NCBI GenBank assembly: GCA_013177855.1
Contig: JABLYA010000001.1
Span: 667,231-731,230, forward strand
Length of the DNA stretch: 64,000 nt
Direction: 5' to 3'
Origin: Ignavibacteria bacterium
GTDB taxonomy: Bacteria > Bacteroidota > Ignavibacteria > Ch128b
In this document: one piece after another, positions 27,809 to 36,203 of the stretch
Layout of the letters: every line of letters starts with the position of its first letter
Position numbering within the stretch: position 1 is the first letter of the stretch
Translations under genes and position numbers: made by a program
Notes under the pieces: model-generated
What the model was told of the DNA's origin: nothing
The model's database searches: none
What the model saw: only the letters and a program-made list of their open reading frames with translations

Positions 27809-28101
27809 GTCATCCATTCGGGATTTTTATTTTTTGGGTGCATTTTCATTTCTATAATAATGTCATCCCTTCGGGATTTTATTTTTTTGGGGTGCATTTT
27901 CATCTCTATAATAATTTCATCCTTTCAGGATTTGATCAATAGTGCATACAACTTTTTTAAAATTACATCAAATAATATTTTGCTCAACTTTGCATCTCTG
28001 TATTTAATATAATTTTCAAAATTTATTTTTCAATAATGTCATTCCTTCGGGATTTTATTCCCGTTATTTTCAACCCTATAATAATTTCATCCCTTCAGGA
28101 T
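27809..28101 (+). repeat. REP-like hairpin repeats, downstream block (5 units)
   Basis: Five further copies at about 27812-27824, 27865-27877, 27919-27931, 28041-28053 and 28089-28101, in the same orientation and with the same flanks as the block before the transposase. The paired arrangement with GGGTGCATTTTCAT linkers recurs. No gene is seen in 27750-28304. Confidence 0.8.
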
Positions 28102-28288
28102 TTTTTGAAGGTTTGTTCAATCTATAAAGGTCCGACTACTTCGAGATATTTTTGTTTGCCCTACCTAAAAATGAATTTATCTCTCTAAGATTGTAGGTTT
28201 TATGACTCTTTTAATCATCCTGAAATGAATTTCATTAAAGCTTGTTAGTTCAAATGAGAAAATTCAACAAGTCGGTACTGATCAGAAA

Positions 28289-28316
28289 AAAATTTAAAGC
28301 TTCATCATTGAAGCTT
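28289..28316 (-). terminator. possible terminator overlapping the GT-C gene stop
   Basis: An 8-bp stem (AAGCTTCA with TGAAGCTT) and a four-base loop span the stop codon at 28305. On the minus strand they are followed by TAAA and seven T. The stem is short and the T run is offset, so confidence is moderate. Confidence 0.45.
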
Positions 28317-30308
28317 CATCAATCTTTCTCTGAATATTTTTGCTTCATCAAAATTCTTTTCAACATTTTCAAGAACTGTGATTACTAATTGTATTGCTTC
28401 TTTCAAATCCGGTTTGTACTCGAGAGATTTTAGAGCGCTTTCTTTAGCTAAATCATATTTTTGTTGCAAAAAATAAACTCGTGCAAGTTCATAATGTGCT
28501 TCGTAATATTCTGGAAATAATTCAATTGCTCGTTTCAGATACGTCTCAGCATTTTCATAATCTTTTAAGAAATCATAGACATTGCCCAGAAGCAAAAGTG
28601 TACGAGATGATTTTGGATCAAGTCGTAAAGATCGCATCAGAAAGTCTAAAGCGGCTCTATAATTTCCATTTTGAACAAAAAACAAAGCCCGCTGGTTATA
28701 GAACGATGCTTCCTTCGGCATTAAATGAAATCTCTGCGGATCAAATTTAAAGACTTCCATAAATTCAAACTCGTTAATAGGAATATACACAGGTCTCTGA
28801 TTAACAGCTTCAAACCAGTTCCTCATTGTCACAAAATATGAGACATTATTTTTGATAAAATAATTTTTCAAATAGTCAGATAAATTTTTGTCATTGAGAT
28901 GTTCAATCACTTCAGGATTGACAAGTCCAACCATATCAATAATTTTTCTATTGCTATAAAAAGCAATTGCGCCTATATCGTGTGTTGCAATAACTTCATT
29001 TTCTTTTGTGTTCTGTTTAATCCACTCAGCTATTCTAATGTGACGGTCATAATGATATTTACCGGTGTAAGCAATCTCTTCAGCATTCTTTGGAATTTGA
29101 TTTAAAGACAGTACCAGAATGAAAAGTCCAAAAGCAACATAAATTATATTCAAAAACTTACTTTGATCAGATTTACTCTTAACCTGCAAATAATTCAATA
29201 TTCTCTGGAAACCATCAAAAGCTGTAAGTAAATAAATTGGAATTACAGGCATTAAATACCTTCCGAACCTGTGCGTAAATGGAAGCTGGATGTAATAAAT
29301 TAAAATGAATGATAAGATAAATGAAAAATAGACAATCGATTTATTGTATTCTTTTTTGAAAATGTCCCTCACTATGAATAATATATTAAGAACAAATGGT
29401 ATCCAGATAAGAATAAATTCTTTAGTCGAGAAATAGTCGATTACATCTCGCTTGAGAAAATTCTTTCTATCAGAACCAAAATAATAAGTCAATTTAGCTT
29501 TGTAAGTATTTGGCAAAATATTACCCGACAGGATGTAATTAAACAAGAAATAAGAAATTATTATAATTAGAATCGGCAGAACAAAATGAACATATCTTTT
29601 TTCTTTAATAAATTTTTCAGCAAACTCTGTCTTGAAATAAATTATTTGAATTATCAAATCAAAGGTCAAAATTGCAATTAGAATTAAACCTTCTGGTCTT
29701 GCCCATACACTTAATCCAGAAAATATTCCAGCAATTAAATAATTCTCTCTTCTATAAAAATATATAGACGAAATTATAAAAAAGATAAACATCGTTGTCT
29801 CCATCCCCGAGACAGATATCAATCCAAGTTTCGGTTGAATCGCAACCAAAATGCTTAAAACTAATGCAGCATAATTTGAATTAAACTCAAACTGAGTCAA
29901 CTTGAAGAAGAAGTAAGTCATTAAACCAAAGAATAAAATTCCAATTATGTAACTTAAAATGAATTCATTTTTGATAATTAAATAAAGTAAAGCAGCCAGA
30001 AAAGTATAAAGCGGTGAGGTTGATCCTGAAGTTATAACCTGATCTTTAAAATAAGAGTAAGCACCATACTCAATTAAATTTCTTGCAAATTGTAAATGGA
30101 TCCAGGGATCATCAAGCGGAAAAGAAAAAAATCCATTTTTCGAATACTGGTAAATTACATAATAGACAGGAAGAGCTATGGCAATTAAAATTGGGACAAT
30201 TAGAAAAACAAATCTTAACCTTACCGCCGACACTTTTTGAAATAAAAGCGGGCTTTTGGATATAATTTTCTGATGATGTTTTTCTTTTTTAATCTTCTTC
30301 GTTTTCAT
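28305..30308 (-). CDS. GT-C family (family 39-like) membrane glycosyltransferase with C-terminal TPRs
   Basis: 667 residues. After a basic N-terminus and a first helix, the loop PLDDPWIHLQFARNLIEYG carries the acidic motif typical of ArnT/PMT-like GT-C enzymes, which use lipid-linked sugars at the periplasmic face. About ten membrane helices follow to residue 420. The last 150 residues form about four TPR units (ASFYNQRALFFVQNGNYRAA, then LLLLGNVYDFLKDYENAETY). A methyltransferase and a GT9 gene lie directly upstream on the same strand (12 and 1 bases apart), so the three form an envelope-glycan operon. Donor and acceptor are unknown. Confidence 0.82.
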   Translation of the reverse strand: MKTKKIKKEKHHQKIISKSPLLFQKVSAVRLRFVFLIVPILIAIALPVYYVIYQYSKNGFFSFPLDDPWIHLQFARNLIEYGAYSYFKDQVITSGSTSPLYTFLAALLYLIIKNEFILSYIIGILFFGLMTYFFFKLTQFEFNSNYAALVLSILVAIQPKLGLISVSGMETTMFIFFIISSIYFYRRENYLIAGIFSGLSVWARPEGLILIAILTFDLIIQIIYFKTEFAEKFIKEKRYVHFVLPILIIIISYFLFNYILSGNILPNTYKAKLTYYFGSDRKNFLKRDVIDYFSTKEFILIWIPFVLNILFIVRDIFKKEYNKSIVYFSFILSFILIYYIQLPFTHRFGRYLMPVIPIYLLTAFDGFQRILNYLQVKSKSDQSKFLNIIYVAFGLFILVLSLNQIPKNAEEIAYTGKYHYDRHIRIAEWIKQNTKENEVIATHDIGAIAFYSNRKIIDMVGLVNPEVIEHLNDKNLSDYLKNYFIKNNVSYFVTMRNWFEAVNQRPVYIPINEFEFMEVFKFDPQRFHLMPKEASFYNQRALFFVQNGNYRAALDFLMRSLRLDPKSSRTLLLLGNVYDFLKDYENAETYLKRAIELFPEYYEAHYELARVYFLQQKYDLAKESALKSLEYKPDLKEAIQLVITVLENVEKNFDEAKIFRERLMKLQ

Positions 30309-30320
30309 TTTTACTCTGAG

Positions 30321-31130
30321 TTATTTTTTTGAAATGACAATTAATCCAGTGCCTTTATCTATTCTGGATTTTGTGTCGAGATAGTTTAATAAAATAAAGA
30401 AAGGTAAGATCAGGATATAATAAAAAGGTAAGAGCAATAAAAATATTTTACTCACATTTAAAAGCAGCATTGGATATTTAATTCCAATTCGCCAGGCTTT
30501 ATCACCCCAGAAACCATAAGTGTAAAACCCTTCGAATGAATTAAAACCAGCTAGTTTTAATTTTTCAAACATTTCCTCCTTTGAGTAACCAGTTCGAAAA
30601 TGTTCACCAATAAAACTTTCATCTTCTTCACCGTGAGCGTCACTGCCGCCAAAGATTGAAGGAGTATTAATAATTAAATATCCATCCTTCTTTAATGCAC
30701 GATGAAAGTTTCTTAAAACACCAATATCGTTCTCGATATGTTCCATCACATCAACGCATACAATCAGGTCAAACTCATTATTGTATGTGATTTTTGTCAG
30801 ATCATCAATTTTGAATTCGACATTTTTCAGGTTTGATTTTTTGAAAAATGTGGAAGCGTCGTTTATGTAATCTTCCTTTATATCAACAGCAAGAATTTTT
30901 GTGTTTGGGAATTTCTTAGCTATAAAGTAGGAGTATTGACCAAATCCAGTCCCTGCATCGAAGACAACCGGCGCAGATGTATTAATTTGTGGAATTATTT
31001 TTTTTAATAACTTTCTGATGTACCAGCTTCTCAGGAAAAATAAATTTAAGAGAGAGTAAAAAATCTTTCTTAGTAATAAATTCGATTTGATAAATTTTGC
31101 GAAGATATTTTTGATGGGATCGTAATGCAT
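30321..31130 (-). CDS. class I SAM-dependent methyltransferase with membrane hairpin
   Basis: 269 residues. Motif I is VVFDAGTGFGQYSYFIAKKF, with the acidic loop at LAVDIKEDY and DLIVCVDVMEHIENDIGVLR as post-motif strand; the fold is Methyltransf_11-like. Near the C-terminus a hydrophobic pair (about 215-250) suggests association with the inner membrane. It lies between a GT9 gene (one base upstream) and a GT-C gene, so methylation of a glycan or lipid-linked sugar is a reasonable guess. GAAGGAATAAA precedes the ATG. Confidence 0.85.
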   Translation of the reverse strand: MHYDPIKNIFAKFIKSNLLLRKIFYSLLNLFFLRSWYIRKLLKKIIPQINTSAPVVFDAGTGFGQYSYFIAKKFPNTKILAVDIKEDYINDASTFFKKSNLKNVEFKIDDLTKITYNNEFDLIVCVDVMEHIENDIGVLRNFHRALKKDGYLIINTPSIFGGSDAHGEEDESFIGEHFRTGYSKEEMFEKLKLAGFNSFEGFYTYGFWGDKAWRIGIKYPMLLLNVSKIFLLLLPFYYILILPFFILLNYLDTKSRIDKGTGLIVISKK

Positions 31131-31131
31131 T

Positions 31132-32247
31132 TTATTCCTTCATTTGTTCAATTAATTTTTGAAATACAGTTTCGGGTTTAATTGAATTCATACAATTCGG
31201 ATCAAAATCGCAATCCATCTTGTAACAAACAAGACAATCGAGGTCCGATTGAATTTTTGTAATCAATCCATAATCTTCTATTTCATTGGCAGAGGTAGGA
31301 CCAAATAATGCAATTATTTTTTTCCCTAAAGCTGTTGCTGTGTGCATTGCAAGAGTATCGCCAGTAACTAATAAATCGCACAAGTTCATCAAAGCAAAAA
31401 ATTGTCTGAGAGAGTTCTCTGTGCCAGTATCTACAACTCTTGTGGAATGCAATTTTGCAAGATAATTATTCCTTTCTTTTTCAAATGGACCACCGTAAAG
31501 AAAAACATAATAATCAGTTTTATCCAAAATCATTTTGATGAGAGTTTCAAATCCATCGAGCGTCCAGCTCTTAAATTTCCATCTTGTACCAGCTCCAGTG
31601 TTTAGTCCGATAATTTTTTTTGATTTATCGATATTGCTATTGAGCAAAAATTTTTTTGCAAATTCTTTTTCCTTCTCATCAAGGGTCAAAATTATTGGGA
31701 AATTTTTTGTTTTTATTTTCGCAATCTCAAGAATAATAGATTGATAAGTTTTCGTGTTTTTCTTTTTCACATCATCGAAAGCACCCATAATAAACCATTC
31801 TTCAGCTTCTTTATTTATCGGATAGACTTTGCCTTTTTCATCTAATCCGTATCCTAATTTCTCCTTACCTTTAACCGCAGAACAAATTGCTGAACTGATT
31901 GTTGATGAATCTAAATTTATTACAAGATCAAATTCTTCCACAGATAGAAAATAGTTTGTTTCGTTTTTCTCGATTTCAAGCAGACGATCTACAAGATTAT
32001 TGTTATAAAAAATTTCTTTTGCACTTGAGCGAGTTATCCAAGTGATGTGAGATTGTGGATATTTTTCTTTTAGACCTGGCAGAATACAAGTTGTTCTCAA
32101 AACATCACCAACTGCATCAAGTTTAATGATTAGTATTTTAAAACTTATCGTTTCATAGTGTGGACAATCATCACATTTGATTCCAGTAAACTTATGAAAC
32201 GAGCAAGGTCGATCTCCAGGAAAATGTTTACAATCTCGTTTTAACAT
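31132..32247 (-). CDS. glycosyltransferase family 9 with N-terminal cysteine cluster
   Basis: 371 residues. It begins with an unusual cysteine-rich segment (CKHFPGDRPCSFHK then KCDDCPHYE) before the GT9 start KILIIKLDAVGDVLRTTCIL. The donor half shows LNTGAGTRWKFKSWTLDGFE and VTGDTLAMHTATALGKKIIA followed by LFGPTSA. The C-terminus has a second cluster (DCLVCYKMDCDFDPNC). These clusters could bind metal or form disulfides. It is the first gene of a three-gene envelope operon with the methyltransferase and the GT-C protein. Confidence 0.87.
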   Translation of the reverse strand: MLKRDCKHFPGDRPCSFHKFTGIKCDDCPHYETISFKILIIKLDAVGDVLRTTCILPGLKEKYPQSHITWITRSSAKEIFYNNNLVDRLLEIEKNETNYFLSVEEFDLVINLDSSTISSAICSAVKGKEKLGYGLDEKGKVYPINKEAEEWFIMGAFDDVKKKNTKTYQSIILEIAKIKTKNFPIILTLDEKEKEFAKKFLLNSNIDKSKKIIGLNTGAGTRWKFKSWTLDGFETLIKMILDKTDYYVFLYGGPFEKERNNYLAKLHSTRVVDTGTENSLRQFFALMNLCDLLVTGDTLAMHTATALGKKIIALFGPTSANEIEDYGLITKIQSDLDCLVCYKMDCDFDPNCMNSIKPETVFQKLIEQMKE

Positions 32248-32754
32248 AGCTGAAACTTATTTTTTCAAAGTTAAGAATTTCAATATTTCTTTGATTAATG
32301 TTTTCTCAGCAAAAAAATCAAAACAGAATTCAGGTTCAGAACTGTTAAACTTTATTATTAATAAATCTTAATTTATACTTAGTAATAATTTTAGTATGTG
32401 AAATTGAATTCAAAATAATTATGATACTAAGGATAAAATTTAAGTAAAATAATCTAAAACATTTTAATTTTATTTTGGTTATTCGACTTACCGTAGGCAG
32501 ACCAATCGTAGTCCCTTGAGTGGGAATGAAAGGAGACAAAACAATAATGACAATTGTCGAAGGCCAATTAGCAGTAATAATATACAAAAGCGAAAGTACA
32601 AAAAGTTTGTTAAAATAGTTTAGAATATTTAGTTACTTATGAAAGATAATTTAAGATTTAAATTGGCAAGAAAATAGTTTTTAGAGTCGCTCGGCTGAGC
32701 GACTCTACGGTAAAATTTAATTTGTTAAGATTTTTCTACCTTAGGTAGATGCAT
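32248..32754. other. non-coding stretch with degraded palindromic repeats
   Basis: About 500 bases between the GT9 gene start and the subtilase gene end. No convincing gene is seen; the only open frame (32345-32587, minus, 80 codons) has no ribosome site or recognisable product. At 32489-32504 there is TTACCGTAGGCAGAC, a degraded relative of the TCTACCGTAGGTAGA palindrome at the subtilase end. A GGGAATGAAAGGAGAC segment follows. A perfect hairpin lies at 32682-32707. Confidence 0.5.
32682..32707. repeat. perfect 11-bp hairpin, TAGAGTC type
   Basis: TAGAGTCGCTC, loop GGCT, GAGCGACTCTA. It is much more GC-rich than its surroundings and sits 48 bases beyond the subtilase stop. It could act as a terminator for that gene, but no T run follows on the minus strand beyond TAAAAAC, so a dispersed palindromic repeat is the better reading. 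Confidence 0.65.
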
Positions 32755-32768
32755 CTACCGTAGGTAGA
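32735..32768. repeat. double palindrome covering the subtilase stop codon
   Basis: TCTACC-TTA-GGTAGA, spacer TGCA, TCTACC-GTA-GGTAGA. Each half is a palindrome and the two halves are near-copies. The right half encodes the last residues and stop codon of the subtilase gene. Confidence 0.75.
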
Positions 32769-35589
32769 CAAACTTCTTTGTCGAAGTGAATGAACCTGAA
32801 CGTAGTTGATATAAATAGATTCCTGAACTCAATCCATATTTACTTGCATCAAACTCAACTTCATATTCACCGGCTTGCATTGGTTCATTTACAAGTACGG
32901 CAACTTCACGGCCGAGTAAATCAAAAACTTTCAATGTAACAAATTGTTCTGCGCTCTGATTACTGCCTACTGCATATCTTATTTTTGTTGTTGGATTGAA
33001 TGGGTTGGGGTAGTTTTGATGCAGAACAAATCCATTTGGATTCTGTACTTCCAAGGAAACATCTGTAGTGTTCCGCTCTATGATTAGTTTTACCGGCATG
33101 TCAACTACCAATCCCCAATTTTGACTCGTTTCGTAAAATCCGATTGAGTTACCGCTAATTGGAATATTAGTTGGCCACACCAAATCAAGTGGTCCAATCA
33201 ATCCGTAAGGTACCTCTATTACTCCCTGGATAGGAATAAAGTTTGTATCAACAATTACCTTATACCAATTCGGATAAACATCTACTGAATCTAAAATATC
33301 ATTAATCGTTTGTTCAAACACTTTTGTTTTTAATGTATCTTTATAAAAAGCGATTGCTTTTAATGTATCACCAATTACATTATGCGAGAATAGGTAATGA
33401 ATTTCTTTTATTTTATAAGCTTCCCAATCATCCTTTGGTCTAAATCGGCCATGTCGATAATAAATTTCATCAGTTAAAGCGTATTTAACTAAAAACCTTG
33501 CTGTATCAGGAAGATAATAAAGTGTATCTATGTCTGTTAGCGTTTGTTTCTGAACCATTGTTCCTCTGGTAGAAACTGAGTTCGAAGAGGATGATGATAG
33601 ACTATTGTTTTTCGCCTGAACATAATAAAAGTATATTTGACCTCTACCAATCCCAATTTGATTATCAATAAAACTCAAAGTGTCTTTATTTGTAAAACCG
33701 ATAAGTGAATAGTTGTTAGGTGGTGTTGATCCATCGAGAGAGACCCCTCTATAAATATCGTAACCTGTAACGAAGTTATCTGGAGAGGCGTTCCAAGTAA
33801 GTTTAGGATTTCCATTATAATTTGTTAAAACCAAATTAGAAGGTGGATTAGGAAGCTTACATGAATTCCCCCCTGAATTACATATTAATGAAGAGCCATT
33901 TAAGAATGTTATGTTTGCACCGGATTTAATTAAGACACTTCCTCCTTGCTCAATGACTATGTTTGTATTTACAGTTAAATTTCCTTCTATTATCAAATTA
34001 CCGTAAACAATAAATTGGCAATTATTATTGAATAGTAATTGAGTATTTGGTCTTAGCGTTAAACTTACATTTTGTGCAACAGCAATTGTATAATGCGGTT
34101 TTAATGTTTTACTCCAAATGGTATTTTCTGTAATATATCCATTGAAAGTTAATGCTTTGTATGCATTCAATAATCCATTACCTATCAGTCCATAGAAGTC
34201 AAAATTGCAAATGTTGCTACTTGCCCTGTTTTGTTCATCTCTATTTGTACATGTCATTAAAATCTGATTTATAATTTTTTCGTTGTTCCATGAATGATAT
34301 TTTGCAGCCAATAAAGCGACAAGACCTGATGTCATAGCGGTTGTTCCAGAAGAGTGAACTGTCCATCCATAAGTATACTGTCCAGAATTATACCAAGGCC
34401 ATCTAACTAATTTTGATCCTAGAACATCTATCTTGTTATTGACATAAGAATTCAATCTCATATGAACACCATCTCCATCTAAGACTGATGCGGCGATAAC
34501 ATTGTTATATGAAGCGGGAAAGGTATAAGTATTGCTCGGACAATTAGAGTATGTAAAGCCACCACAAGCAATCAACACACAGTTTTTGACATTATATGCA
34601 TAATTAATTATATCTTGTTCATATTGACTTGGTAGAGTATCGATGCTTGGATAGAAAAAACTCATATTGATTGCTTTAACCCCCTTGTTTGCTGCATAAT
34701 AAATAGCATCTACCCAATCTCCCCCTATAGTTCCATTTTCACCAGCTTTAAGATGTAAAACTTTACTATAAAAAGATACTCCAGCCGCACCCTCATTGTT
34801 ATTACCCTTTGCCGCAATTATACCGAAAATTGCCGTTCCGTGAGTAGAATTGGGATCGGGTGGAATAATGTTGTTATTTCCATTTAAAAAATTCCATCCA
34901 GCAAAATCATCTATCTTTCCATTTCCATCATCATCAATTCCATTAATATCACCTGGGTCAAATACTATTTGGTTATTAATAATCTCAAGCGTATGACCAT
35001 CTCCATCTGCATCTTCACCATAATTTCCCGAACCACCAGTAATATTTTGATAAACATTATCCATACCTATATCAGGATGTCTCCAATCCAAACCATTATC
35101 AATCACGGCAACAGTAATCCCACTGTTTCCTGTTTCTACATCCCATGCTTCTGGTAGATGCATATCCCAATATGCTTTACAATTTACGGAATCAAGCAAG
35201 GGATCATTTGGTAAAAATGATGTTATCGGGATACTCATTTTTTCTACATAATCAAAGTAATCAGTGAGCAATGAATATGAATTGAATATATATTCAATAT
35301 CCTCTGGAGATAAAAATTTAAATAAGTACCATCGATTAATATCATATTCATTAACATTGGGAAATTTTTGAACTACTTCAGTGCAAAGAAATAATTCATT
35401 CAATCTGTCTATGTCCTCAACTCCTGTAAATGTTATCAAGATTCCACTTTCATTATACCTTTGCTTTATATTAAAGTTAACATCTTCTTTGACTTTGATT
35501 ATAAGTCTATCATTGTGAAAATTTTGTTGAGATATTGCACTTGTATTTAAAAAAAATAAAAACGCTAATAATAAAATTTGTGTTTTCAT
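32755..35589 (-). CDS. secreted subtilisin-like (S8) protein with T9SS sorting domain
   Basis: 944 residues. A signal peptide (about 1-20) is followed by a propeptide-like region and an S8 domain (about 150-480): Asp164 in VAVIDNGLDWRHPDIG, His250 in NSTHGTAIFGIIAAKG, candidate Ser414 in HSSGTTAMTSGLVALL. The usual GTSMAxP around the serine is altered and the oxyanion-hole Asn is Gly (ACGG at 341-344), so activity is uncertain. A fibronectin-III-like domain follows (LPNPPSNLVLTNYNGNPKLT). A type A T9SS sorting domain closes the protein, from FVLHQNYPNPFNPTTKIRYA to STKKFVYLR. Strong AAGGAGG precedes the ATG. It is probably exported by PorU/PorV-dependent secretion. Confidence 0.9.
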   Translation of the reverse strand: MKTQILLLAFLFFLNTSAISQQNFHNDRLIIKVKEDVNFNIKQRYNESGILITFTGVEDIDRLNELFLCTEVVQKFPNVNEYDINRWYLFKFLSPEDIEYIFNSYSLLTDYFDYVEKMSIPITSFLPNDPLLDSVNCKAYWDMHLPEAWDVETGNSGITVAVIDNGLDWRHPDIGMDNVYQNITGGSGNYGEDADGDGHTLEIINNQIVFDPGDINGIDDDGNGKIDDFAGWNFLNGNNNIIPPDPNSTHGTAIFGIIAAKGNNNEGAAGVSFYSKVLHLKAGENGTIGGDWVDAIYYAANKGVKAINMSFFYPSIDTLPSQYEQDIINYAYNVKNCVLIACGGFTYSNCPSNTYTFPASYNNVIAASVLDGDGVHMRLNSYVNNKIDVLGSKLVRWPWYNSGQYTYGWTVHSSGTTAMTSGLVALLAAKYHSWNNEKIINQILMTCTNRDEQNRASSNICNFDFYGLIGNGLLNAYKALTFNGYITENTIWSKTLKPHYTIAVAQNVSLTLRPNTQLLFNNNCQFIVYGNLIIEGNLTVNTNIVIEQGGSVLIKSGANITFLNGSSLICNSGGNSCKLPNPPSNLVLTNYNGNPKLTWNASPDNFVTGYDIYRGVSLDGSTPPNNYSLIGFTNKDTLSFIDNQIGIGRGQIYFYYVQAKNNSLSSSSSNSVSTRGTMVQKQTLTDIDTLYYLPDTARFLVKYALTDEIYYRHGRFRPKDDWEAYKIKEIHYLFSHNVIGDTLKAIAFYKDTLKTKVFEQTINDILDSVDVYPNWYKVIVDTNFIPIQGVIEVPYGLIGPLDLVWPTNIPISGNSIGFYETSQNWGLVVDMPVKLIIERNTTDVSLEVQNPNGFVLHQNYPNPFNPTTKIRYAVGSNQSAEQFVTLKVFDLLGREVAVLVNEPMQAGEYEVEFDASKYGLSSGIYLYQLRSGSFTSTKKFVYLR

Positions 35590-36203
35590 TGTATTTTTCC
35601 TCCTTAATTTTTAAGATATATTTACAATTGTTTCGCAATATCTTCCTCAAGTAAACCCTGTAGTATAAAAATATTGCCCCTTTGTTGATGAAGGATTAAA
35701 TCTAACATCTTCTTTACATCTTAAACCATTGAGTAATTCTGAAAAAGAAATGAAATAATTAAGGCTATATATATGCCTGTTAATCAGTCTACAGAAAATA
35801 TCTAATTTTCCAAACCCACAGACAAATTCTTTTATGCCCGAAGAAAAATATTTTGAAAAATTAAATAACATCTTTATCTCATGATTGAGATTAAGTTCTA
35901 ACAAAGGTATAAATTGAAACATTGAAAAGCAAAAGTAATCTCTCATCAAAAGTCTTCAATCTCAAAAACAATTGTAGAGACACAACTATTTGTGTCTCTA
36001 CTTAAATAGATATTTAAAAAATAAAATATACCTGAGAACTGTACCCGGCTTTTCACTCACTTATCGCCTGTTCATAATTTTCTTCAAGAGATAGGATTCA
36101 ATCAGCTTTTAATTTTAAAATTATTTTAAAAAATCTTAGAACCGTCAAAATTAACTATTTCTTTTTTTTCACATTCCGATTTTTACTAAATACTTGTCTT
36201 TTT
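35590..36203. other. intergenic region with one hairpin and a doubtful small ORF
   Basis: 614 bases between the subtilase start and the S9 peptidase end. An open frame at 35647-35949 (minus, 100 codons) lacks a good ribosome site and any recognisable family; I do not call it. The clear structure is the hairpin at 35974-36001. The AT-rich remainder shows nothing I can name. Confidence 0.5.
35974..36001. repeat. perfect 12-bp hairpin, GTAGAGAC type
   Basis: GTAGAGACACAA, loop CTAT, TTGTGTCTCTAC. Palindromes of this GTAGAGAC type are common dispersed repeats in cyanobacteria and other groups. It resembles the TAGAGTC hairpin at 32682-32707, so the subtilase gene lies between two related palindromes. 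Confidence 0.7.

Noticed and set aside
26731-28101. Repeat field as a CRISPR array
   Set aside because: Spacing is irregular, the repeat core is only about 13 bases and palindromic, units vary, both orientations occur and there is no cas gene.
32345-32587. 80-codon minus-strand ORF between GT9 and subtilase genes
   Set aside because: Low-complexity, no start signal, and it overlaps degraded palindromic repeats.
35647-35949. 100-codon minus-strand ORF upstream of the subtilase
   Set aside because: No ribosome site, no family, unusual composition; not enough to call a gene.
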